A stretch of 64,000 nucleotides of DNA from Unio delphinus. Taxonomy: Eukaryota; Mollusca; Bivalvia; Unionida; Unionidae. Each line of letters starts with the position of its first letter. Within the stretch, counting starts at the first letter, position 1. Below the pieces are notes generated by a model, which was not told the origin of the DNA, searched no databases, and worked only from the letters and a program-made list of their open reading frames with translations. The position numbers and the translations under genes are program-made. Positions 38,671 through 49,061 of the stretch are shown in pieces. The DNA is taken from positions 13,675,001 through 13,739,000 of the forward strand of contig JAQISU010000081.1 of assembly GCA_029339505.1 (NCBI GenBank), in the 5' to 3' direction.

Positions 38671-38985
38671 AATGCCGAGTGAACCTTGTTTACACGAATG
38701 CGGACAATGCCGAGTGAACCTTGTTTACACGAATGCGGACAATGCCGAGTGAACCTTGTTTACACGAATACGGACAATGCCGAGCGAACCTTGTTTACAC
38801 GAATACGGACAATGCCGAGTGAACCTTGTTTACACGAATGCGGACAATGCCGAGTGAACCTTGTTTACACGAATACGGACAATGCCGAGTGAACCTTGTT
38901 TACACGAATACGGACAATGCCGAGTGAACCTTGTTTACACGAATACGGACAATGCCGAGTGAACCTTGTTTACACGAATACGGAA
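38671..38985. repeat. 35-bp minisatellite, nine copies
   Basis: The unit AATGCCGAGTGAACCTTGTT plus TACACGAATACGGAC is almost perfectly conserved, so the array is young. Units differ mainly at AATGCGG versus AATACGG. The 68-codon frame across it shifts frame every unit and is not a gene. Confidence 0.96.
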
Positions 38986-39797
38986 CTTCGCGTACAGCTG
39001 AAGGTTCCAGTATTGAACAACTATCGGTCCTTTTCTCATAGGCATGGAATGAAATTTGCACTTTAATTGAAAGTATTCTACAGTTCGCTCACTAGATCCC
39101 TCTGATATTCCTTCAGTCAATCCATCTGAATAACTCTAGACTGAAACGCTAACGGATGCTTACTGTGTGCGTCAGGAAACTTGTCCGGATACTTGAAGTG
39201 AAATTAAAGAGTTCGGCCATTTGGTGAATCAGCCAATACGGCGGTAATCTGCAATAGATATAGGAAGTTCAAGCTAGCAGTTGGTAGACTCTGAATCATG
39301 GCTCTGTCATAATTCAGCTTAGGGTGTTAAGGTGGATTAGTCAGGTCATAATCATATTGTGCGTAGCCTTTGTCCTTGATTGTAGATTGTAAGGGTCATT
39401 TGTAAACAACATATTACATAGTTAAATTTTGTCCATGATTGTAGTTTATGTTTGAAGATAACGATCCTTTGTAAGAAAGAGTTATACTTAGATTTGATTT
39501 CAGGACAATGTTTTTTCCCTTGGAACAATCCATGGTCTACCTAATATGTGTTAGGTTATAAGCTAAAATGTAAGTAAATAGACCTGACATTGTTTCCGTT
39601 CAGTGCATTTTGTAATGTCATAAGGCCGGTGACACTCCGTTCATAAAGAAGAAGAGGTGAACAAATTTGTTTCTTCATATTTTAATTTCAGTAATTTAGC
39701 TGTTATCATTAATAATTCGAAAGGTTTATTTATTTAAAATTATTCCATGGAATTACAAAGTCTACATTGAATTTGGAGCTGAAACGAGTTTTACAAA
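38986..39797. other. no gene seen
   Basis: Mixed sequence with no supported exon. Confidence 0.45.
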
Positions 39798-40091
39798 TTA
39801 ATAACAAGCAGTTGTCTTATAACAAAATCGCCGGTCTGGAAAAAAAGCCCAGCCATATTCCTTTCGGATGTAATTTTCGATTCGTCTCAATACATTGGCA
39901 TTAGCTTCGGCACTAAGCCCTTTAAGCTCAGCGCTGCTCAGCTGGACTACAGCGTCGGCATGGAACAAGGTCGTCACGTTTGTGACCGACATCCCAGCTA
40001 CTTTGTCATAAACGGCTTTCATGCCAGGTATTGGTTTCTCCAGTTGTGTCATTATGACGCGTCTAAGATTCAGGCCATCAAGGTTGTTATG
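39798..40091 (-). CDS. terminal exon of an unrecognised gene
   Basis: The minus strand is open for about 130 codons and is GC-richer than its flanks over this exon. A T-rich stretch ending in GAAGAG gives a phase-0 acceptor at 40091. The reading is HNNLDGLNLRRVIMTQLEKP, then IPGMKAVYDKVAGMSVTNVT, then VVQLSSAELKGLSAEANANV and L-R-R-I-E-N-Y-I-R-K-E-Y-G-W, ending F-C-Y-K-T-T-A-C-Y and TAA. It looks like a folded mixed alpha/beta domain with a helical C-terminus. There is no signal, membrane segment or motif I recognise. The upstream exon at 40337 is in a compatible phase. Confidence 0.45.
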   Translation of the reverse strand, partial: HNNLDGLNLRRVIMTQLEKPIPGMKAVYDKVAGMSVTNVTTLFHADAVVQLSSAELKGLSAEANANVLRRIENYIRKEYGWAFFPDRRFCYKTTACY

Positions 40092-40336
40092 CTCTTCAAC
40101 AAACAAAAAGCCTTTATGAACGTTATTAATTACATTTTTCGTAGACCATGAAGATAGTCTATTTTTGCTCTTTCTCAGCTGCCACACACTTGTTCAGCTT
40201 TTAGTGCAGTTAAAAGCAAAATCGCAAGACTTACAGACTCCTCGAATGTAATAAAAACTCACGGCAAACATTCTCTTCATCAGTAAATATCTAATTAATA
40301 ACCTCGTTTTTTTCCTTCTTGAAACTAATGACATAC

Positions 40337-40476
40337 GCCTGTGTTTCTTAACACTAGGTTCCCAACATTGAACCTATTAACAAACGTGCGCATGGCTGTC
40401 CATCCCATGTGATCCGGAAACGCATTGTAGTACCGGTCTAAAGTGGAATGGCTTCCATAACATTGGTGTGAAATAA
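40337..40476 (-). CDS. internal exon of the same unrecognised gene
   Basis: The acceptor TTAACTTAG and donor GGC|GTATGT bound a coding-like stretch reading ISHQCYGSHSTLDRYYNAFP, then DHMGWTAMRTFVNRFNVGNL and V-L-R-N-T-G. It ends in phase 0, which matches the next exon to the left (40091). Aromatic and polar residues are well mixed and GC is above local background. The exon enters in phase 1, so at least one further exon should lie to the right. I found none I could defend. No family assigned. Confidence 0.4.
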
Positions 40477-40785
40477 CTAAGTTAACATATCTAAAGTTTA
40501 TGCTATGAAGGCGTATACATTGTAACCATGTCATGCCTGAGTTCAGCAAGATCTGATAGAGACAAACATTATAGAATTAACGCAATAGTCAAACATAATA
40601 ATTTACTTCACACGATGGACAACATCAGTTATATTACACACGCAAAGTACCAAAGATGTAGAATAATGTGGAACAATGTAATCCTACTTTCGTACTTCAT
40701 GGGTGCATTACTGATTTTAGTAATTACGAGAATAATGATTTCACTGTATTGGTTATATCTGAGCACTTGCACTTGTTGACTAATT

Positions 40786-40808
40786 GGGATGGGATGGGGT
40801 GGGGGTGG
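40786..40808 (+). other. G-quadruplex motif
   Basis: GGGATGGGATGGGGTGGGGG is four G-runs of three or more with one- or two-base loops, enough for an intramolecular quadruplex. It stands out in an AT-rich setting with no adjacent gene start. Confidence 0.8.
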
Positions 40809-41499
40809 AATCACAATTATATTGCAGGCCAGATAAAAGTTCGTTTCTCATCAAGGAAAAATTGCACATTGCTTATACAAACAGATATTAGGATAAAATG
40901 GGACCAGTCATTTTACCAAAGCAGGAATGATGAATTAAGCATTAGTTTAAAAACGTTTGTTTTCTTCGCACCTAGAATAAAATGGATGGGAAAGAATATG
41001 CATTCAAATATCTAAACTTGTTCTTCCGTTCTTGAGGAGAAAGCATCCTACCATATAATTCTGCTTTTCGTTATATTACCGTAGCACATTTGAGAAAACT
41101 TCTTATCTTTGAGGAGGACGTTATATTCTATTATATGTAGAATCATATCCAGTTAACATGTTGTTTCTGGAATAAGATACGTACTTGCAAAAATCATAGC
41201 ATAGCATTACTGCTATTTATTTTGATAAGTCTATCGATATTGCATTATTTAATACTATTTTAAATAATATTTCTTTTTTTTTTCTTCTCCATGTTCAAAA
41301 CATTTCCTTGATCAATGTTATTAACAACCATACAATGCTACACTCGTGTGTTTTGTTATAAAGAACCATAATAAGATAATAAAAGTGAATCATAATTATG
41401 TGTAACGTAAAATAGCAACTCATGAAAGATGTCCTATGCATTTGTGTTCTTGAATAATTCTCACGAGCCATTCAAACCATCTGACCTTTAAGCAGGCCT
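40809..41499. other. no gene seen; possible upstream region of the secreted-protein gene
   Basis: AT-rich sequence leading to the ATG at 41500. No promoter element can be defended. Confidence 0.45.
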
Positions 41500-41715
41500 A
41501 TGTTTGCCTTTCGGTTTATTATCGTCGTCCTCATGGTATGTGTGACAGGGGTCTCGGGTCTTGAGGGCTATTCGTACAATATTGCACAAGCCCACTTGTC
41601 AGAGGTATTGCACAACTTGGAAGAACAACACTCTAAACCACTTCCCCTTAATACTCGCTATCTAGGAGATGACCGCCAACGGTGTAATCGCCCGGTCGAG
41701 TACAGAATGTATGTG
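41500..41715 (+). CDS. first exon of a secreted protein of unknown family
   Basis: The ATG opens a typical signal peptide, MFAFRFIIVVLMVCVTGVSG (hydrophobic core, small residues before the cut at about 20). Next come an amphipathic stretch IAQAHLSEVLHNLEEQH and a polar PLPLNTRYLGDDRQRCNRP with the first cysteine. The exon ends GTG|GTAAAC after 72 codons in phase 0. Continuing without splicing gives only two more codons before a stop. The alternative donor GTATGT at 41709 would put the next exon out of frame, so 41715 is preferred. The start looks like a secreted cysteine-containing protein or peptide precursor. I do not recognise it. Confidence 0.6.
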
Positions 41716-42444
41716 GTAAACTGATATAATATATTGAACAAAGACACTACGAGCCCCCGTAAAGATAAATAAACAATTTAATCAAAAAAAGACAAAAGAA
41801 AACATACACAGTGAGATTTCTTTGCCCTCTGAATACACGTGGTTTCAGAATTTACGTTAACCGAATTTCAAATAAATGGCATATAGAATTAAACAAATCT
41901 AGCCGTTTTATGGCTGTTAGCTAATTTCATCTTAAGAATCGAGTGTTCAATAAACTTTATCCACGTTGTACGTTTTTCATGACCTGTTTCGTCGAACTGT
42001 TTTCTCTGCTCACTCCTCGAACTTTGACTTGGCCTTCTGTGTTAATGTCTGCTCCTTGCAACTCTTACTGCACAATATCTTTTTCCCGTCTTGTACTTTC
42101 ATCTATCCTAGGACTCCGCTCTCTCCAAATTTAAAACTATTTTCCTCGTGTTTTTTGGTGCGTTTTCTCACAGTTGGATTCGGCGGTTTCTTGAGCCTAT
42201 TGTTTCGAAGGCACTGCTGTAAAAAAAATACCCCCGGAGTCTTTTTTTGTTCCACGCTGCTTTCTTACAAAGCGAATTTAAGACTGAAGAAAATTTTCAA
42301 CGAGCGGATATATGTATTCTAAAAATTTCTCTGTATAGACACACCTCTTATTCCACATTTGACCAATCAGAACCCGTATAATTTCTCGCGCTTTCCCTTG
42401 AAAGTCTTTACGTCAGCGTGTCAAGATGCCACGCTGTGTTTCAG

Positions 42445-42497
42445 ATCAATTCTGACATGATTCGTGAGAGAATGCCTCTTCCAGGAGGTTACTGTCG
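42445..42497 (+). CDS. second exon of the secreted-protein gene
   Basis: Acceptor GCTGTGTTTCAG and perfect donor CG|GTAAGTATA bound a 53-bp exon. In the phase left by 41715 it reads INSDMIRERMPLPGGYC plus two bases, with no stop. The other two entry phases are less attractive, and one stops at once. The product so far is about 90 residues with two cysteines. Further exons must follow but I could not identify them with confidence downstream. Confidence 0.55.
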
Positions 42498-42501
42498 GTA
42501 A

Positions 42502-43075
42502 GTATAATTTTAAGCAAACACGGTTAACTGGGTGACCCGTGAAGAATGTCACACAAATCTACCAAAATGGCTGCTGGCTAGAACTAAGTGTTATTTAATG
42601 GATTTGACTGAAAATTTGGCACTTTACAGTATGCATGAATGAAGAGTAGTTTGTTTTGGGCTTCAACAAATATTAGATGGTAATAACTCAAAGCACCACA
42701 TTGCATTTGATTTAAAGCTGTTTAAGTCCAATTCTGATTACTTCCTATCGAAATCGTCTTAATAAGAAAGTAACGTTAGAAATAGTGAAAAGGTATATGC
42801 ATTTCTGGTCGGAAATATTGCCATCACTTGTGATATTTTAATATAAAACAATTAACTTGAGGTTAATATATAAATGCTCCAAAACTACATAATTAAAACG
42901 TAGCCTACGATTTTCACAGAAATGTTGGCGTTCAAAATAGCTATTAAATTGCTTTCCTGTAGAAAGCAATATATTTTATATTCATTTAATCCAATACAGT
43001 GGCTGTTCGAGGGTTCATGGCATATAAATTTCATGAAGAATTTCCCCCGCTACACTAAGATGAAGCTGATAAAGG
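42502..43075. other. probable intron, no exon seen
   Basis: AT-rich sequence following the donor at 42498. Confidence 0.45.
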
Positions 43076-43079
43076 TAAA

Positions 43080-43185
43080 AGGCTTATGACGGCACTCCGT
43101 TAGACTGGGGCCTGAGTGACAAATATCCACTTCTAGCCATCCCACTCCAAATCCTGCGCCGCCACGGGTCCGAGACGCATTTAAA
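43080..43185 (-). other. unexplained GC-rich island
   Basis: About 60% GC inside DNA of roughly one third GC. The minus strand has an open frame reading V-S-D-P-W-R-R-R-I-W-S-G-M-A-R-S-G-Y-L, ending at a TAA. It has no clear splice sites. The end (CACTCCGTTAGAC-like) faintly recalls GACACTCCGTTCATAAAG near 39630. It could be a fragment of a mobile element or a stray exon. Confidence 0.4.
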
Positions 43186-43189
43186 AAGT

Positions 43190-44305
43190 CCATTACATGA
43201 ACATGTTTCACAAGGCAAAGTTACAAAACCTAAATATTTTTAACTTACTGAAATTTTGAATATCCAGTTTGAAATGCCGGGCATACGTAGGTGTTAGATA
43301 CAAGAGAATGTATATACAAATCTGAAAGTAAGTAGTCAAACGGCAAACTATTTCCTTAAGAAGAAAACTGTACGAAGAATGTTTACTAAATATATAATGT
43401 GATGATCTTTATGGAATGACTGGCTCGGAGATTTCTGTGTTTTCTAATGTCACTGATATGACTGACACTTAACAGTTTTCTCTGCTGCAATTAGTGAATA
43501 AATATGCATCGCTCATAAGCAAAGATTGAAAAGATTACAAAATGCGAGATTGATTATATATACAAACAAAATCAGAAATCAACATAAATTTAAGAATTCA
43601 TTTCAACAAAATTTCAAAGGATAATGTATATAATCGTATTTAAACAGCATCGAAAGAGCTCAAAAGCAAAACTCGAGACCAAATATTTCAATGCAACAAA
43701 TGAGTTTTTGACATATTTCCAGCATGTTGTAACAAACATACCAGAGTTGACATTTCTAACACAGAAATGTTAGAAAGTTACGAGAACAAAGAAATGGTCT
43801 ATTATCTATATTAATTATTTACCAAAATATTGCTACGTGATACTTTCATGTGTGGAACAATTCCAGGAATAATATAACAAACAAACTCGGCAATTTAAAT
43901 GTTGCATTTATTAAACTTGAAATATGTATCAAATATAAAATTCCACGAAGTCAATAATCAGCTGCGGTCAGATTACTGGACAAAGTTGAACCATTGCACA
44001 ATATTTAAATATTGGTGTTCAACATATTCGTCGAAGTATATATAATACCTGCACCCCTAACTATGATACAAAAATAGTTCTTTTCCAGAAAAAAGGAATT
44101 TTCGAAATGTTCGTCTTTAATCAAGAAAAAGGGAACATTTTGATAAATAAAATTTCAGGTAGGTTCTCCTACTCCCATACCTTTAATTTTCGTGTTTATT
44201 TAAATTGTTATTCTTTTTGAATAATATATAATTGGTCATCCAATGATTAAATACGTTTCATAACATTGCGCTCATTTCGAACGGATTTAGGACAGTAGTA
44301 TCAGT
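43190..44305. other. no gene seen
   Basis: AT-rich sequence up to the palindrome. Confidence 0.5.
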
Positions 44306-44309
44306 GTAT

Positions 44310-44488
44310 TACCACTGGACTTATACATTCGGAATGCATTGATGTTTGTACTTTTTAGCTCATAATTAGACAACAAATTTCAATCCGTTTGTTTGTATGA
44401 AGACCATACAAAGAAACGGATTGAATTTTTTTGTCTAATTATGAGATAAAAAGTGAAAGCATCAATGCATTCCGAATGTCCAGTGGTA
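44310..44488. repeat. 179-bp near-perfect palindrome (fold-back)
   Basis: The left arm starts TACCACTGGAC and the right arm ends GTCCAGTGGTA. The arms are about 85 bp, pair at close to 90%, and differ mainly by a 6-base insertion (TTATAC) in the left arm. They meet at a loop of only about four bases (AAGA) between GTTTGTTTGTATG and CCATACAAAGAAAC. The right arm belongs to a LINE reverse transcriptase fragment, so the left arm is an inverted copy of it. Confidence 0.9.
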
Positions 44489-44563
44489 AGACTGTTGTTG
44501 TCACAAAAGGAGTTTCTCAAGGGTCAATTTTAGAACCACTTTTCTTTCTGCTGTTTATCGGAT
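44429..44563 (+). pseudogene. LINE reverse transcriptase fragment (motif B)
   Basis: The + strand reads L-S-N-Y-E-I-K-S-E-S, then RMSSGKTVVVTKGVSQGSIL and E-P-L-F-F-L-L-F-I. This is the conserved VxxGVxQGSxLxPLxFxLxI block before the catalytic YADD of Jockey/CR1-like LINEs. It decays after F-I-G. The first third lies in the palindrome arm. Confidence 0.8.
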
Positions 44564-46073
<1,510 letters not shown>

Positions 46074-46692
46074 TCATGTCCAACCGAAATTATGTCCTGT
46101 GATTTGATATATCCTTGCATTAAAAGGCCTATAAAAGTCCCTTAGTCGTTTAATTACGGAATGGCTCAGATCTGGATGCAGTCTTCCCTTATCTATGTTC
46201 AAACAATGAATTTTAGAACTATTTGGCTGCTTTTTAAAACAAGGAAAACCTTTCGTACTATTAAAAGAGAAGTAACTATCATTAATCAACGGCTCTAGAC
46301 CCAGGAATTCCTGAACTAGTTTCATTTCGTAAGCGGGCTCCTTGATGAGATTTTCACCGCTTACAAAGTGAAATTGTCCAATTGGAAAGTATTCCAGCCA
46401 TTTTATAAGATGTTGCATGTAAATACCGATCTTAATGATAGGCCACGAGGTATCCACTATTTTTGTACGATTATCTACAAAAGCAAGTTCTTCAAATGTT
46501 TTCATATTCGGTCGCCGGCTTGCTAACTGGGCGTAATCCGATATGGCCCGAGTGACAGGGTCTCTTAAAACAACTATGAGCTTTGTCATTTTCGACATTG
46601 TGTATACTTTTTCAGGGACTGCTGTTGAAACAAAGTACGATGGTGTCTTCTCAAGTGTCAGCTGACCTTTTGTAGAGATTGGCATTTGTTGT
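46074..46692 (-). CDS. HS3ST3-like: heparan sulfate 3-O-sulfotransferase, exon 2 (catalytic C-terminal part)
   Basis: This exon encodes residues 203-407 of the joined protein, plus the last base of Arg 202. The acceptor is TTTTTTTTCAG. It starts QQMPISTKGQLTLEKTPSYF, the segment following the substrate-binding region, then gives the 3'-phosphosulfate-binding RDPVTRAISDY (245-255). IDTSW-type and IGIY blocks follow (about 281-293), then the disulfide pair C353/C365, KGR (370-372), and an end FYRPFN...TGHNFGW. FPC, DTSW, IGIY and FYRPFN match the HS3ST3/2/4/6 branch better than HS3ST1 or HS3ST5. The enzyme moves sulfate from PAPS to the 3-OH of glucosamine in heparan sulfate in the Golgi. No lesion is seen. 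The isoform is named by resemblance from memory. Confidence 0.95.
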
Positions 46693-47462
46693 CTGAAAAA
46701 AAAGATAAAAAGTACTGAAATGTGCAAACCAAGACACTGGTATATATGCACTCTCTATACATAATTAGTAAACTGACAGTTGTATTTATATAGGAATAAA
46801 TTACCTCTAAGAACAAACTATACATTGTAGAATGTAATCATGCTTTTAAATGCAGTACACGATACATATTGTACGTTTCATTGTGTCGCTTTTGTACGGC
46901 GACATATTTAAGTTACCCTTACTTAAGCATTTAACAAGCGTTACTAATCGAAAGAGGAAGGTGTGTATAAGTGTTCATTTGATAAATCAAAGTATAAACA
47001 TTGACTGTGCTCTTCTTTCGTCTTATTTCCCAACCACAAAAGAATATTGACTTTATGGCGTGTTCAGGCAAATGAGATGACGGTAAGACAAAATGGTTAG
47101 GTTTTGAACTTATCACGCGTTCAAAAAAACAATAATACAGTCCAATTAGCATCTAGTCTTGAACAAATCAAACATGTACCGGATTCCAGACACTTTAGTT
47201 TGGGCGTAGCATTTCAAAGTTATTATTGAATACAATACGCCATTTGTCAACTTTTCTTTTCATGGAAGAAGGCTATACAATGTGTGTAAATGATGAGATA
47301 ATACATAATTAAGCACTGTTTTCAGGTGCATAACATAACCATACAAAAGCATGAGTTAATCAATTAATTAAAGAATGTAAATGCATTTAGTTGGGATATA
47401 GTATTTAAGCAAGAGTTTTATCCTCATATATTAGTCATGGTTATCAAAAAAGCAGAACTTCA

Positions 47463-47790
47463 GTTCAATCCTAAATATAGTAAATTACGTCAATACTAAA
47501 TATAGTAACTGCAGTCAATCCTAAATATAGTAAATTACGTCAATACTAAATATAGTAACTTCAGTCAATCCTAAATATAGTAAATTACGTTAATACTAAA
47601 TATAGTAACTTCAGTCAATCCTAAATATAGTAAATTACATCAATACTAAATATAGTAACTTCAGTCAATCCTAAATATAGTAAATTACGTCAATACTAAA
47701 TATAGTAACTTCAGTCCATCCTAAATATAGTAAATTACGTCAATACTAAATATAGTAACTTCAGTCAATCCTAAATATAGTAAATTACGT
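47463..47790. repeat. 50-bp minisatellite, about 6.5 copies
   Basis: The unit TCCTAAATATAGTAAATTAC plus GTCAATACTAAATATAGTAACTTCAGTCAA is itself built from two related halves that share CTAAATATAGTAA. It lies in the sulfotransferase intron. Confidence 0.95.
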
Positions 47791-48744
47791 TTGCCGTATG
47801 ATTTTATTATATAAAGAAAATTGCTGGTTACAATGCTTCCAAAAGGTAAGATCAACTGATCAATCGAGTCAACTAGACCAAGCTATTAGGTGATATTTTA
47901 CTCTCAATCGTGACAGAAGAATATATATGACCAATTAAAATATAGGGCAAATTTTCACAGCGTGTTTGTCTATACACGAAACTTTTCTTCGTCGCTTCTG
48001 GCTGATCACACTGAGACGCATTATATTAATTATCAACAACTTCCTTAAACTATCCATTCACTCCCGTTGCTTCACTGAACGTGATTGAAGTAACACTGTG
48101 GATGAAGGAATATCTTTCACATTTAACTGCATGGTTTATTAAGAAATATTAAAATATTTGCATTGTAATTTAATCCAAGACCAAGGATAAGCTTTGTTAC
48201 TGATGTATATCATTAATACATATTTTGAATTATACTTGACTGATGGAAATTATTTATTTCGCACTTTGAATTACGAGTGCTGTTAAAGAGGTTATTACAG
48301 TAAGAATATTCATCCAGTGATTTTTTTTTGTATTTTTTAAAATCCAGTCCAAATTATGTATGGGGTAAAAATATGAGATGTTTAAAACGTAGAGGTTATT
48401 TAAAACAGACGCACAACCATTACCTTTTGTTTTGAAATCAGGTTCAATTCTTGTGTGCTTAAGACGTGTTTGCCAAGTTCTTTGTAAATCCCTATGCAGT
48501 GTAGCACATTTTACTTATTATGTTTATTTTTTAAAAAAAAACCTCTAGACTGCGTGTAGATCATACGGAATACCTTGCTATTTTTCCTTTAGTTCAAGAT
48601 GAGTACCCATTCAGCCAATAGCCAATATTTGTACGAGATAAGATATTATAGTGTTCTTATATTATTGCAGTGTCAATATTTATCTCTATAGTCTGAAACA
48701 TTATGATGACACGATTAGGGTACTATATGCAAACATTATATTGT

Positions 48745-48745
<1 letters not shown>

Positions 48746-48795
<50 letters not shown>
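48746..48795. repeat. (CT)n microsatellite
   Basis: About 25 CT units, within the sulfotransferase intron. Confidence 0.97.
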
Positions 48796-48797
<2 letters not shown>

Positions 48798-49002
48798 AAC
48801 AGCTATGTCTCAGTAGTTCTCTGAACGTATGGTTTATGATTTATATACTTATATCTTTCAAGATAATTAAGGCCTTATATTATTCATCAACAGCCATATA
48901 AACGCTGTGTATATTTCAGTTTAAAGTCGAGTTAGACACTGTTACTCAGCTTTCATTAATTGAGCATTCATAAGTCAGTGCATTTAAATAGTTAATTCTG
49001 AC

Positions 49003-49061
49003 ATGTATACAAAAAAAGCAGTGGCAGAGTCTCTAGCAGCAATCTTTGGTTACTTTTGCTG
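49003..49061 (+). CDS. possible small first exon on the strand opposite the intron
   Basis: The ATG at 49003 opens MYTKKAVAESLAAIFGYFC, ending in a clean donor TG|GTAAGC. The codons look reasonable and the stretch is GC-richer than its flanks. The sequence resembles the start of a membrane-anchored protein, but no second exon was found. Low confidence. Confidence 0.2.

Noticed and set aside
38686..38892. 68-codon frame with C-x2-C-like repeats
   Set aside because: A 35-bp array cycles through all three frames; the pattern is a repeat artefact.
40668..41015. 115-codon + strand frame
   Set aside because: Composition follows a G-rich stretch and AT-rich background; no domain, no splice support.
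41966..42322. 118-codon + strand frame before the 42445 exon
   Set aside because: Phe/Ser/Leu-rich with no domain; it lies in the likely intron of the secreted-protein gene.
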